This document shows, one piece after another, positions 10,782-19,655 of a stretch of 64,000 nt of DNA (position 1 is the first letter of the stretch; each line of letters begins with the position of its first letter). The stretch comes from Cellulosimicrobium marinum. GTDB lineage: Bacteria; Actinomycetota; Actinomycetes; Actinomycetales; Cellulomonadaceae. Location: positions 62,001 to 126,000 of the forward strand of contig NZ_JAJBZH010000004.1 in assembly GCF_020551945.1 (NCBI RefSeq), written 5' to 3'. The notes under the pieces are model-generated. The model was not told the DNA's origin. It was given only the letters and a program-made list of their open reading frames with translations, and ran no database searches. The translations under genes were made by a program, and so were the position numbers.

Positions 10782-13700
10782 GTGCACGACGACGTCACGC
10801 CTCGCCGCCCCTGGTACGCCGCCACGACCGCGGCCGTCCTGCTCGCGCTCGGCCTCGGGACGGCGGTCGGCCTCGGCGACGTCCTCGCGGTCGAGGCCAC
10901 CCCGGCCGTCGCGGCGCCGGAGGAGCCCGCGGCGGCACCGCCGACCCCGGTGGTCGCGCCGCCCGGGGTGCTGGCCGTCGTCGTCCCGGACGGGGAGCGC
11001 GTCGCGCTCGCGGCGGACGCGCTCGTGGGGGCGCTCTCCGCCCGCGGTCAGGAGGCGACGGTGCGGGTCGCCCCCGAGGGGACGACGCCCGATGCCGGTC
11101 CCGCGCCCGGCGAGCTGACCGTGGTCCTGGGCGCGGACCTCGCGAGCGAGAACGCCGAGGCGTACCGCGTCACGGTCGACGGGCAGGGGTGGCGCGTCGA
11201 CGCGGCCGGGCCGGCCGGGGCGGCGCGCGGGTTGTACGACGTCGCGGACCGCGTCCGTACGGGCCGTGACGCGCTGCCCGCGGCGCCGGGCGACTCCGGG
11301 GACGGCGTCGTGGTCGAGCCGGCGCTCGGGATGCGGCTCGTCGACAAGGGCGCCGTCGGCATCGAGCCCGACCCCGACGCGTGGCGGACCGGCGACCCGT
11401 ACTCGCACAACGGCGGGTCGTTCGCCGACACGATCCTCTCGGCCGCGCCCTACGTCGACCCGGAGTCCCTGGCCGACGACGCGGCGGACCTCCGCGGCTA
11501 CGTCGCCCACCAGCTCGCGCAGGGCTTCAACGGCGTCGTCGTCCCGGGGTTCCTCGAGTACGTGTCGTTCGCCGGGGTGGGCGACGGCACGCAGGTCTAC
11601 GACGCCCAGGACGAGCACGCCCAGCGGGCTCGCGTCATGCAGGAGTCCTTCGGGCCGCTGTGGCAGGACGCCGACGACGTCGGCATGGACGTCTACCTCC
11701 AGACCGACATGCTCATGCTCACGACACCCCTGCAGGAGTACCTCGACGCGCGCGGCCTCGACACGGCCGACCCCGAGCTCTGGGACGTCTACGCGGCCGG
11801 TCTCGACGAGGTGTTCGACACGATGCCCGCGGTCGACGGCGTGATGATCCGCATCGGCGAGGCCGGGCGCATCTACGACCTGCCCGGCTGGGACTACTGG
11901 TCCGAGCTCGCCGTGACCGACGAGGAGTCGGTCCGCGCGATGCTCACGGCGTTCACCCGTGTCGCGGAGGAGCACGGCAAGGACGTGATCTTCCGCTCCT
12001 GGTCCGTGGGCGTCGGCGCCGTCGGCGACATGCACACCAACCCGGACTCCTACGAGGCCGTGCTCGCCGGTCTCGACTCGCCCGCTCTCGTCGTGTCGAC
12101 CAAGCACGTCGCGGGCGACTTCTACTCGTGGCTCCCGCTCAACCCGACGCTCGACGTGGGCGACCAGCGCCGCATCGTCGAGCTGCAGTCGCGGCGCGAG
12201 TTCGAGGGCTTCGGCGCACTGCCCAACGACCTCGGCCCCGCGTACGCCGCGGCGCTCGCCCACTACCTGGAGGCGAACCCGCACGTCGAGGGCGTGTGGG
12301 CGTGGGCGCAGGACGGCGGCCCCTGGAAGGCCGGTCCGATGAGCCTGTACGGCAAGTCGGGCTTCTGGCAGCTCTACGACCTCAACACGTACGCCGCGGC
12401 GCGGCTCGCCCTCGACCCCACGGCTGACCCGGAGGAGGTCACCGCGTCGTGGGCGCGTGCCACGTTCTCCGACGACCCGCAGACCGTCGCAGCGATCGGC
12501 GAGGCGATGGCGCTCTCGCGCGACGCCGTGCGCGACGGCCTCTACATCGGGCCGTTCGCCCAGAACCAGGTGCGGGCGCTCGGGCTCGAGCCCCCGCCCA
12601 TGATGTGGATCTTCGAGTGGGACATCCTCTCCGGCGACGCCGCCGCGCTGGACTCGATCTCGTCCATCGTCGGCCGCGGGAGCGCGGACGTCGACGCCGC
12701 GCTCGCGCAGGGGCACGACGCCGTCGCGACCGCCGAGCGCATGCGCGAGCTCGTCGTGGAGACCGACCCGTCGACCTGGCGCGACGCGGCTCTGCGCGAG
12801 GAGTTCGTCGCCGCGCTCGACTACGAGGTCGACCTGTTCACGGTGCTCGCCGACTACCGCGACGTCGTGCTCCAGCACGGGCGGTGGCTCGCGACCGGAG
12901 CGCCCGACGCCCGTGCCGCCTGGGCCGAGGCGCGCGAGGACTACGACGCGGCGCGCTCCCGTCACGTCGCCACGTACGGCGACGACCTGTCCCTGCCCGC
13001 GTACACCTTCACCGCGGCCGACCTCGGCGTGCAGCGGGCGGAGCGTGACCTGTCCGTCGCCTGGGTCGCGAGGGTCCTCGGCGTGCTGCTCGTCGCCGCG
13101 CTGCTCCTCGGTACGACGCCGGGCGGCCGGCTCCTCGCAGCGCTCGCCGTCCGGGCCCGTCGGCGCGACGCCCGACAGGACGCCGACGGCGTCACCACGT
13201 CCGTCCCCGGGGCGGTCGCGCTGCGTGCGCTGTGGCTCGGGGCGACGCGACCGTGGCGCGTCGCCCCGCTCGGCCCCGAGGTGACGCGGACCGACCGCGT
13301 GCTCGTCGTGGTGGTGCCCGTCGCGGCCCTCGTCCTCAGTCGGGTCGCCTACACGTGGGCCCTGTCCTGGGTCCACCTCGCGATCGTCCTCGGCGCGTGG
13401 CTGCTGTTCGTCGCCGTGCTGCGCGCGGGTACCGGGCGCGGCGGTGCGTTCGCGCTCGCCGGGGCCGTGGGCGGCGCCGCCGTCCTCCGGACGGTGCTGC
13501 TCCTCGGCGCGCTCGCGCCCACCGGGCCCGGCGGGTACTGGTACGGGCTCTGGGCGGAACCGGGTCCCCGCACGGTGTACGTGACTCTCGCCGTCGCCGG
13601 CTTCGCCTGGGTGGTCGTCGCGGCCTGGTTCGCGCTGCGGTCGCTCGGGGTCGGGCTTCTCGGCGCGACGGGCCGCACGCTCCTCGCCGTCGCGGCACCG

Positions 13701-13949
13701 CTCCTCGTCGGCGGGGTCGTCGTCATGGCGATCGGGCTCGAGACGACTCTCACCGCCTGGAACGACCAGATGATGGTGCTGCCCTGGGGCCTGTCGCGCA
13801 TCCTCGGCCTGACGGTCCACCTGGGGATCCCCACGACGCTTCCGCTCGGCGTCGCCCTCGTGGGTGCCGTGCTCGGCGCGCTCGGAGGCGCCGCCTGGTG
13901 GCTCGGCGCACGGCGGCGCGGGAACCGGCTGAGCGACGCCGTGCGCTGA
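10782..13949 (+). CDS. Large membrane-anchored glycosidase-like protein
   Basis: 1055 residues. A signal/anchor helix (residues 10-35) is followed by a Pro/Ala linker and a domain at about 50-165 like the alpha/beta domain that precedes catalytic barrels in hexosaminidases and alpha-glucuronidases (VVLGADLASENAEAYRV, GAARGLYDVADRV). A barrel-like region (about 180-560) contains NGVVVPGFLEYV, VDGVMIRIGEAG, FRSWSVGVG and VEGVWAWAQDGG. A helical region and about seven C-terminal membrane helices (residues 760-1045) follow. This resembles GH67/GH20-type enzymes, but the family and substrate are not certain. TACGCT at 10770-10775 precedes the GTG by 6 nt, so the start looks leaderless. Confidence 0.6.
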   Translation: MHDDVTPRRPWYAATTAAVLLALGLGTAVGLGDVLAVEATPAVAAPEEPAAAPPTPVVAPPGVLAVVVPDGERVALAADALVGALSARGQEATVRVAPEGTTPDAGPAPGELTVVLGADLASENAEAYRVTVDGQGWRVDAAGPAGAARGLYDVADRVRTGRDALPAAPGDSGDGVVVEPALGMRLVDKGAVGIEPDPDAWRTGDPYSHNGGSFADTILSAAPYVDPESLADDAADLRGYVAHQLAQGFNGVVVPGFLEYVSFAGVGDGTQVYDAQDEHAQRARVMQESFGPLWQDADDVGMDVYLQTDMLMLTTPLQEYLDARGLDTADPELWDVYAAGLDEVFDTMPAVDGVMIRIGEAGRIYDLPGWDYWSELAVTDEESVRAMLTAFTRVAEEHGKDVIFRSWSVGVGAVGDMHTNPDSYEAVLAGLDSPALVVSTKHVAGDFYSWLPLNPTLDVGDQRRIVELQSRREFEGFGALPNDLGPAYAAALAHYLEANPHVEGVWAWAQDGGPWKAGPMSLYGKSGFWQLYDLNTYAAARLALDPTADPEEVTASWARATFSDDPQTVAAIGEAMALSRDAVRDGLYIGPFAQNQVRALGLEPPPMMWIFEWDILSGDAAALDSISSIVGRGSADVDAALAQGHDAVATAERMRELVVETDPSTWRDAALREEFVAALDYEVDLFTVLADYRDVVLQHGRWLATGAPDARAAWAEAREDYDAARSRHVATYGDDLSLPAYTFTAADLGVQRAERDLSVAWVARVLGVLLVAALLLGTTPGGRLLAALAVRARRRDARQDADGVTTSVPGAVALRALWLGATRPWRVAPLGPEVTRTDRVLVVVVPVAALVLSRVAYTWALSWVHLAIVLGAWLLFVAVLRAGTGRGGAFALAGAVGGAAVLRTVLLLGALAPTGPGGYWYGLWAEPGPRTVYVTLAVAGFAWVVVAAWFALRSLGVGLLGATGRTLLAVAAPLLVGGVVVMAIGLETTLTAWNDQMMVLPWGLSRILGLTVHLGIPTTLPLGVALVGAVLGALGGAAWWLGARRRGNRLSDAVR

Positions 13950-13950
13950 G

Positions 13951-13986
13951 CGCGGGCGGCGGAGCCGTGGCGCTCCGCCGCCCGCG
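13951..13986. terminator. Bidirectional terminator hairpin
   Basis: Perfect 15-bp stem (13951-13965 and 13972-13986) with a 6-nt loop, two bases after the stop of the glycosidase-like gene and 14 bp before the 3' end of the convergent WXG100 gene. Confidence 0.8.
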
Positions 13987-14000
13987 CGGCCTCGGTGCGC

Positions 14001-14294
14001 TCAGCGCGTGACGAACAGGCGGGACGCCTGGGCCTCGGCGTCGGCGTAGGTCTGCGCGGCGGACCCGAGCGCCGCGGTGACGGCGTCGAGCGCCGCCTCG
14101 ACCTGGACCTGCGTCGCCTGCCACTGCGTCATGACGCCCGTGAACGCCGTGGCCGCGCCGCCCCGCCAGGACGCCTGGAGGTCGGTGAGGTGGCGCATCA
14201 TCGCGGCGACCTCGGTGCGGATCACCGTGACCGAACCGTTCACGGCCGCTCCGGCCTGCGCGACCCGTGCGCTGTCGACCTCGTACCTGCTCAT
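14001..14294 (-). CDS. WXG100 family protein (ESAT-6-like)
   Basis: 97 residues, typical size for the family. Two helices flank a central W-x-G turn (SWRGGAATAF, residues 43-52), as in substrates of type VII secretion systems, which are secreted as helical-hairpin dimers. I chose the ATG at 14294 (MSRYEVDSARVAQAG) because it follows GGAGGACGAG and starts the first helix. An upstream in-frame start would add 17 unrelated residues. No EccC, EccB or partner WXG100 gene is nearby, so the secretion machinery must be elsewhere. The C-terminal secretion motif YxxxD/E is hinted at by YADAE. Confidence 0.85.
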   Translation of the reverse strand: MSRYEVDSARVAQAGAAVNGSVTVIRTEVAAMMRHLTDLQASWRGGAATAFTGVMTQWQATQVQVEAALDAVTAALGSAAQTYADAEAQASRLFVTR

Positions 14295-14424
14295 CTCGTC
14301 CTCCTCCGTGCCCGGTGCGCGGGCGACGCGGTGCCGCCGGGGCACCCACCGGGGTGCGTGCGGACGAGGCTAGGACAGGCGTGCGCCCGACGACCCGTGC
14401 CCGGGTCGTCCCTGTGGACGACGC

Positions 14425-15168
14425 TCAGGCGGTGTGCACGCTCGGTGTGGTTGTGGACGGCGAGGACGCCTGCGCCAGCTTGATCTGCTCCTTGCGCAGG
14501 CGCTGGAGCTCCGCGTCGAGGTTCTGCCGCGCCGGCTCCTCCCACGCCGCGCCCAGCGGGCTCGAGAAGAGCGAGCGCCGGTCGAGGAGCTTCGTGAGGA
14601 TCGCGATGCGGGCGCGCACGTAGTCCGCGGTCGGGATGTGCGCGTACTCGTCGCGCACGTCCTTGAGGTACTCCTTGTACCGCTGGGGCTCGGCCGCGAG
14701 CATCGCGAGGTCCGCGTCGCACAGGACCGCGCAGTCGAAGTCCGTCGGGTCGGGCGCGTGGCGCACGAGCGCGTTGACGAGGTGGGCGACCCGGCGCGCC
14801 GCGTCGGCGGGCACGCCGAGACGGGCGAGCTCGTCGAGGGCGAGCGCGGCGCTCGCCGTCTCGTCCTCGCCGCCCTTGTTCGCGTACGTGGCACGGCCCT
14901 TCGCGTCGAAGACGGCGCCGTGGTACCACGCGGCGAGCCGGACGAGGTCCGGGTCGTGGGTCTCCTGCCAGAGCTCGTCGACCCGTCCCAGGACGTCCGC
15001 GAGGTGGCGCAGGTTGTGGAAGTGGCGTCCCGGCTTGTCCCACCGGTCGAGCAGGGCCTGCCCGACGGCGCGGATCTCGTCGTCCGGGGCGGTCGCCCCG
15101 GCGCCGCGGACGCTGCGGACGAACGAGGAGAGGAACCACTGCGGTGCGTCGACGCTTGTGACGCCCAT
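14425..15168 (-). CDS. HD-superfamily-like hydrolase (COG4339 type) with altered HD pair
   Basis: 247 residues. Resembles the predicted metal-dependent HD hydrolases of COG4339: RHFHNLRHLADVL near residue 45 supplies a His cluster, AAWYHGAVFDAKG the second block, and FDCAVLCDADLAML a late acidic block. In relatives the second block usually reads FHDAVY; here the Asp of the HD pair is Gly, so catalysis is uncertain. The ATG at 15168 has AAGAAGG upstream; the frame is open 52 codons further (to 15324), but that extension is Pro/Arg-rich and looks non-coding. Substrate unknown. Confidence 0.7.
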   Translation of the reverse strand: MGVTSVDAPQWFLSSFVRSVRGAGATAPDDEIRAVGQALLDRWDKPGRHFHNLRHLADVLGRVDELWQETHDPDLVRLAAWYHGAVFDAKGRATYANKGGEDETASAALALDELARLGVPADAARRVAHLVNALVRHAPDPTDFDCAVLCDADLAMLAAEPQRYKEYLKDVRDEYAHIPTADYVRARIAILTKLLDRRSLFSSPLGAAWEEPARQNLDAELQRLRKEQIKLAQASSPSTTTPSVHTA

Positions 15169-15376
15169 GAACTCAGCCTTCTTCGACGACGTGGGGGTGG
15201 CCGGCCGGTGCTCCCGGCCGGGAGGTCCGGCGTCGTCAGGCGGCCGGTCCCTCTGCTCCAGCCTAGGACGGTCCGCCCACGACGCCGCGCCATCGTAGCC
15301 GGACGCAGGTCGCTGTTCCGTCACAGAAGAGTCACGGAACGGTCGCGAACGGGCGACTCGCAGGTCGGCACGGGCC

Positions 15377-16924
15377 TCAGTCGGCCAGGGGGAGCTCCAG
15401 CCGGACCGTCAGCCCGCCGCCCTCGGTCGCGCGGACGGACACGTGACCGCGGTGGGCGCCGACGATCGCGGCGACGATGGCGAGCCCGAGACCCGACCCC
15501 CCGGACGCCCGGTTGCGGGACGAGTCCGCGCGGTAGAAGCGCTCGAACACGCGCCCCTCCTGGCCGGCGGGGATCCCCGGACCGTGGTCGCGCACCTCGA
15601 GCACCGCGGTCGGTGCCGGCCCGGGGCGGCCCGTTCCCGTCCCCGTTCCCGTCGCCGGGTCGGGGAGCGGCGGTGCCGCCACCGTTCCCAGGGCGATCTC
15701 CGCCGCGGTGCCGCTCGGCGTGTGGCGTGCGACGTTGCCGATGAGGTTCGCGAGGACCTGGCGCAGGCGGTCCTCGTCCCCGACGACGCGCACGGCGTCC
15801 GGGACCGGGGCGCCCGCTGCCAGACCGACCACCCGCACCTCGCGCGTCGGGTCCAGCGCGTGCAGGTCCTGCGCCGAGTCGCGCACCAGCGCCGCCAGGT
15901 CGACGGGCTCGCGGCGCAGCGGTCGGCCCTCGTCGAGCCGGGCGAGCGCGAGCAGGTCGTTGACGAGCGTGCCCATGCGCGTGGCCGAGTCCTCGATGCG
16001 GCCCATCGTGTCCTCGACCTTGTCGGGCGTGTCGAGCGCCCCCATCCGGTACAGCTCGCCATAGCCGCGGATCGTCGCGAGCGGGGTCCGCAGCTCGTGG
16101 CTCGCGTCCGAGACGAACGTCCGCATCCGCGCCTCCGACGCCTCCTGCGCCGCGAACGCCTCCTCGATCTGCGTGAGCATCGCGTTGAGCGACCCGGCGA
16201 GCGACCCGACCTCCGTCGTCGGGGGTGCGGGGCGCACGCGGCGCGCGAGGTCGCCCGCGGCGATGTCCGCCGCCGTCTCCTCGATCTCCCGCAGGGGCCG
16301 CAGCGCGCGCTGCACCGCGAGGTAGGCGACCGCACCGCCGATCAGCGCGATCCCCAGCGCGGAGAGCGCGAGCGTGCGACCGAGGACCTTGACCGTCTCG
16401 TGGATGCCGGTGAGCGGCAGGGCGACGAACACGGTGCCCACGACCTCGTCGTCCAGGAGGACGAACCGTGACACGACGCGCCACTGCGCCGGGTCGGTCC
16501 CGCCCGTGGAGGACACGGTGAAGGGCTGGCCGTCGAGGCGCTCGATCTCCTGGTCGGACAGCGCGGGGATGTCGGGCTCGCCGTAGAGCCGGACCGTCGA
16601 GGGCCAGCTCAGGGGGCTCTCGCCGCCCTGCAGGTCCCGCGCGAGCACGTAGTAGTCGCTCGGCAGCGCGCTGCGCGGGGTCTCCGGGCGGATCGTCGAC
16701 CGCGCGACCGTGCTCGCCGACCGTTCGAGCTGGCCGTCCACCTGGTCGACGAGGTACCCCGACACGACCGTCGTCGTCGCGAGGGCGGCGATGCCGAGGC
16801 CCGCCGCGAGGAGCAGGACGATGATCGCGACGAGCCGCGCACGCAGCGGCACCCGCGCGAACCAGCTCCACCCCTCGGTGGGGACGGGCCGCCCGAAGGG
16901 GCGGGGCGTCGTCGGGCCCGTCAC
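15377..16924 (-). CDS. Sensor histidine kinase (HisKA, HAMP)
   Basis: 515 residues. Helix 31-56, an extracytoplasmic sensor of about 125 residues, a second helix at 184-205, HAMP to about 262, then HisKA with phospho-acceptor His276 (SDASHELRTPLATIRGYGEL). The ATPase domain shows N-box LANLIGNVARHT, G1 DHGPGIP, F-box FERFYRAD and G2 GGSGLGLAIV. Similar to the MprB/TcrY class of actinobacterial envelope-stress kinases, but the signal is unknown. The GTG overlaps the response regulator stop by 4 bp (GTGA), so the pair is co-translated. A Gly/Thr/Pro repeat loop lies inside the ATPase domain. Confidence 0.93.
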   Translation of the reverse strand: MTGPTTPRPFGRPVPTEGWSWFARVPLRARLVAIIVLLLAAGLGIAALATTTVVSGYLVDQVDGQLERSASTVARSTIRPETPRSALPSDYYVLARDLQGGESPLSWPSTVRLYGEPDIPALSDQEIERLDGQPFTVSSTGGTDPAQWRVVSRFVLLDDEVVGTVFVALPLTGIHETVKVLGRTLALSALGIALIGGAVAYLAVQRALRPLREIEETAADIAAGDLARRVRPAPPTTEVGSLAGSLNAMLTQIEEAFAAQEASEARMRTFVSDASHELRTPLATIRGYGELYRMGALDTPDKVEDTMGRIEDSATRMGTLVNDLLALARLDEGRPLRREPVDLAALVRDSAQDLHALDPTREVRVVGLAAGAPVPDAVRVVGDEDRLRQVLANLIGNVARHTPSGTAAEIALGTVAAPPLPDPATGTGTGTGRPGPAPTAVLEVRDHGPGIPAGQEGRVFERFYRADSSRNRASGGSGLGLAIVAAIVGAHRGHVSVRATEGGGLTVRLELPLAD

Positions 16925-17661
16925 GCCGAGGCCGCGCCGGGCGGCTGCCGCAGCAGGTACCCGACGCCGCGCTTGGTGTGGATGAGCGGCGGCAGCGCGA
17001 CGGGCGCGCCGTCCGGACCGGGGACGGTGAGGTTGTCGATCTTGCGGCGCAGGTAGGAGATGTACGACTCGACGATGTTCGCGTCGCCGCCCCAGTCGTA
17101 CTGCCACACGTGGTCGAGGATCTGCGCCTTGGACAGCACGCGCCCGGCGTTGAGCATGAGGTACCGCAGGAGCTTGAACTCGGTCGGCGAGAGGTCGACG
17201 TCCTGGCCCGCGCGGCGCACCTCGTGCGAGTCCTCGTCGAGCTCCAGGTCGGCGAAGCGCAGCACGGCGTCGTCGACCGGCTCGGCGTGCGTGCGGCGCA
17301 GCACGGCGCGGATGCGCGCGACGACCTCCTCGAGGCTGAACGGCTTGGTCACGTAGTCGTCGCCGCCCACGGTCAGCCCGGTGATCTTGTCCCGCGTGTC
17401 GTCCTTCGCGGTGAGGAACACGACGGGGGTGTGCTGGCCCTTCTCGCGCAGGCGGCGCGTCACCGTGAACCCGTCCATGTCGGGGAGCATGACGTCCAGC
17501 ACCACGAGGTCGGGCTCGACGTCGCGCACGAGCCGCAGCGCCCCCTGGCCGTCCGCCGCGGCGTGGACCTCGAACCCGGCGAAGCGCAGGGAGGTCGCGA
17601 GGAGCTCGCGGATGTTCGGCTCGTCGTCCACGACGACGAGGCGTGCCTCGGGGGTGCTCAT
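16921..17661 (-). CDS. OmpR/PhoB-family response regulator
   Basis: 246 residues. Receiver domain with Asp12/Asp13, phosphorylation site Asp56 (VVLDVMLPDMDG), Thr84 and Lys106 (TKPF), then a winged-helix Trans_reg_C domain ending in the recognition helix region WGGDANIVESYISYLRRKI. It is cognate to the overlapping kinase. The ATG at 17661 begins MSTPEARLVVVDDEP; the longer open frame upstream covers the promoter and has no homologous residues. Repeats just upstream (17662-17703) look like its own binding site, so autoregulation is likely. Confidence 0.93.
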   Translation of the reverse strand: MSTPEARLVVVDDEPNIRELLATSLRFAGFEVHAAADGQGALRLVRDVEPDLVVLDVMLPDMDGFTVTRRLREKGQHTPVVFLTAKDDTRDKITGLTVGGDDYVTKPFSLEEVVARIRAVLRRTHAEPVDDAVLRFADLELDEDSHEVRRAGQDVDLSPTEFKLLRYLMLNAGRVLSKAQILDHVWQYDWGGDANIVESYISYLRRKIDNLTVPGPDGAPVALPPLIHTKRGVGYLLRQPPGAASA

Positions 17662-17703
17662 GCTCCCAGTGTGCGCGCGACGACTGGGAGCCGCCTGGGA
17701 GCC
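17662..17703 (-). promoter_or_regulatory. Direct and inverted CTCCCAG repeats upstream of the response regulator
   Basis: Read on the minus strand, GGCTCCCAG occurs twice with an 11-bp period (17703-17695 and 17692-17684), the spacing typical of tandem OmpR/PhoB-family sites. An inverted copy, ACTGGGAGC, follows at 17670-17662, directly against the ATG. The inverted pair has 9-bp perfect arms with a 12-bp spacer. Confidence 0.6.
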
Positions 17704-17743
17704 TGCTCCACCGGCCGTGGGCGGCACGGGGCAGGATCGGTCC

Positions 17744-18973
17744 ATGCGGATCACCGTCGCCCAGCGCCGTCGCCGGCTCGTCGCGCACCAGCTCGCCCTC
17801 GCCGTCGACCACCCGGGCCTGCCCGCCGCGCGGACCGCCGAGGACGTCGTGGACCGCCTGCTCGCGCTCCACGCCACCGACGCCCCGAGCGTCTACCTCT
17901 CCGTGCTCGCCCGTGCCCCCGGCCTCGTGCTCGACGACGTGCGCGACGCGCTCTTCGGGCGGCGCACCCTCGTCAAGGTGCTCGCGATGCGCCGCACGAT
18001 GTTCGTCGTGCGCCGCGAGGTGGTGCCGGTGGTGCACGCGGCGGCGGGGGCCGCCGTCGGGCGCCGGCTGCGGGTACGCCTGCTCAAGGAGCTCGCGACC
18101 CTGCCGACGGACCCGCCCGTCGACGACGCCGAGGCGTTCCTCGCGGAGGCGGAGCGGCAGGTGCACGCGGCCCTCGCCGAGCACGGGCCGCTCGACGGCG
18201 CGAGCCTGTCCCGGGCGGCCCCGCTGCTGCGGACGGCGTTCCTGCCCACGACGGACAAGTCGTGGGACGTGCGGCGCACCGCGACGAGCCAGCTCCTGTC
18301 GATGCTCTCCGCGGAGGGGGTCGTCGTGCGCGGGGAGCCGCGCGGCTCGTGGTCGTCCAACCGGCACGAGTGGGCCCCGATGTCGGACTGGTTCCCCGGC
18401 GGCGTCCCCGAGCTCGACGAGCCGACGGCGCGCGCCGACCTCGCGCGGGCCTGGCTCGCCGTGTTCGGGCCGGCGACCGAGAAGGACCTGCAGTGGTGGA
18501 CGGGCTGGAACCTGCGGGACACGCGCGCGGCGCTCGCGGCGCTCGACCTGCAGGACGTCGAGGTGGAGACGGGGCCGCCCGACGACCCGGCCCCGCTGCC
18601 CGGGGTGATGCTGCGCGGGACCGACCTGCCCGGCGCGCAGGACGTCGCGGTGGACGAGCACCTCGCCCTCCTGCCGTCGCTCGACCCGACGACGATGGGC
18701 TGGACCGCGCGCGACTGGTACCTGGGACCGCACCGTGGACAGGTCTTCGACACCATCGGCAACGCCGGGGCGACGGTCTGGTGGCAGGGGAGGATCGTCG
18801 GCGCCTGGACCGTGCGGCGCGGCGGCGAGCCCGCGTACCGCCTCCTGGAGGACGTCGGGGCGGACGCCGAGGCCGCGGTCGCCGCGGAGGCCGCGCGCAT
18901 CGCGGGTCTCCTCGGCGGCGACGGGACGACGGCGTCGTTCCCCACGCCCCTGTACCGCGAGCTGCACGCCTGA
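17744..18973 (+). CDS. Winged-helix DNA-binding protein, AlkZ/YcaQ-like (HTH_42)
   Basis: 409 residues. Belongs to the actinobacterial winged-helix proteins related to AlkZ/YcaQ, a DNA glycosylase family that unhooks interstrand crosslinks. Visible blocks are an N-terminal RRLVAHQLAL segment, RLLALHATDAPSVYLSVLAR, ALFGRRTLVKVLAMRRTMFVV, and the C-terminal LLPSLDPTTMGWTARDWYLG. I cannot find the QxQ catalytic motif of characterised AlkZ enzymes, so glycosylase activity is uncertain. It is divergent from the two-component operon, with about 80 bp between starts. Confidence 0.7.
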   Translation: MRITVAQRRRRLVAHQLALAVDHPGLPAARTAEDVVDRLLALHATDAPSVYLSVLARAPGLVLDDVRDALFGRRTLVKVLAMRRTMFVVRREVVPVVHAAAGAAVGRRLRVRLLKELATLPTDPPVDDAEAFLAEAERQVHAALAEHGPLDGASLSRAAPLLRTAFLPTTDKSWDVRRTATSQLLSMLSAEGVVVRGEPRGSWSSNRHEWAPMSDWFPGGVPELDEPTARADLARAWLAVFGPATEKDLQWWTGWNLRDTRAALAALDLQDVEVETGPPDDPAPLPGVMLRGTDLPGAQDVAVDEHLALLPSLDPTTMGWTARDWYLGPHRGQVFDTIGNAGATVWWQGRIVGAWTVRRGGEPAYRLLEDVGADAEAAVAAEAARIAGLLGGDGTTASFPTPLYRELHA

Positions 18974-18976
18974 CCG

Positions 18977-19033
18977 TGGGTGCGGGGGATTCGTCGTCGC
19001 GAGGCGCTCCGGACGACGGATCCCCCGCACCCA
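18977..19033. terminator. Bidirectional terminator hairpin
   Basis: 22-bp arms (18977-18998 and 19012-19033) with one G-U-type mismatch and a 13-nt loop, exactly filling the gap between two convergent genes. Confidence 0.85.
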
Positions 19034-19039
19034 GGGAGG

Positions 19040-19633
19040 TCAGAGGTAGCGCAGCGGGTCGAACTCGTCGAGCGGGATGATCCGCACGCGCGGCAGGACC
19101 GCCGTGAACGCGCCCGCGTGGTCCTCCAGGTCGAAGATCTCCAGGCCGCGCGTCGTCAGCTCCGACAGCCGCACGTTGACGAACTCGCGGAACGCGAGCA
19201 CGCCCACCCGGCGGTCGGCGTCACCGAGCAGCGTCTCCACCTGCGGGAGGAAGTCGCCGTCGTGGCTCGCGAGGAGCACGTCGCCCGGGCGGTCCCGCAG
19301 CGCGTCGAGCGTGCGCTGGATGCCGATGTCCACGACCTTCTCGCTGCCCGACCCGGACAGCGGGATGGGCCGGTACCCCATCGCGAGCAGCGCCTGCACG
19401 AACGACATCGGCATCTGCCCCGACGACGCGTTGAGGAAGAACAGCGGCGTGACGTCCTGGCCCCACGCCTGGCGGGCGAAGTCGACGATCCGGTCCCAGC
19501 GCGGCCGTTCCTCCGGCGCGGGCCGGTGACCGAGGACGTTCATGCCGAGCGTCGCGTCGATGTTCTCCCCGTCGACGACGAGGTACGTGCGCCGCGGGGG
19601 CGTCAGGGCGGCGGCGCTCTGGGAGTCGGACAT
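19040..19633 (-). CDS. NYN domain protein (LabA/DUF88-like, predicted RNase)
   Basis: 197 residues forming a single NYN (PIN-like) domain. Acidic metal-binding positions are visible in YLVVDGENIDATL near residue 20, KVVDIGIQRTLDAL near 100 and LLASHDGDFLPQVETL near 120, the three conserved blocks of the fold. Relatives are predicted or shown to cleave RNA. There is no fused RNA-binding domain. The RNA target is unknown. Confidence 0.85.
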   Translation of the reverse strand: MSDSQSAAALTPPRRTYLVVDGENIDATLGMNVLGHRPAPEERPRWDRIVDFARQAWGQDVTPLFFLNASSGQMPMSFVQALLAMGYRPIPLSGSGSEKVVDIGIQRTLDALRDRPGDVLLASHDGDFLPQVETLLGDADRRVGVLAFREFVNVRLSELTTRGLEIFDLEDHAGAFTAVLPRVRIIPLDEFDPLRYL

Positions 19634-19655
19634 GGCGCCAGCCTAGCCGTGGCCG

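Noticed and set aside
10476-13820. Long minus-strand ORF of 1114 codons
   Set aside because: Antisense shadow of the membrane glycosidase-like gene; composition is that of reversed high-GC codons.
15377-19030. A single 1217-codon minus-strand protein
   Set aside because: Only the 3' part (histidine kinase, from the GTG at 16924) is coding. The rest is out of frame with the response regulator and antisense to the AlkZ-like gene.
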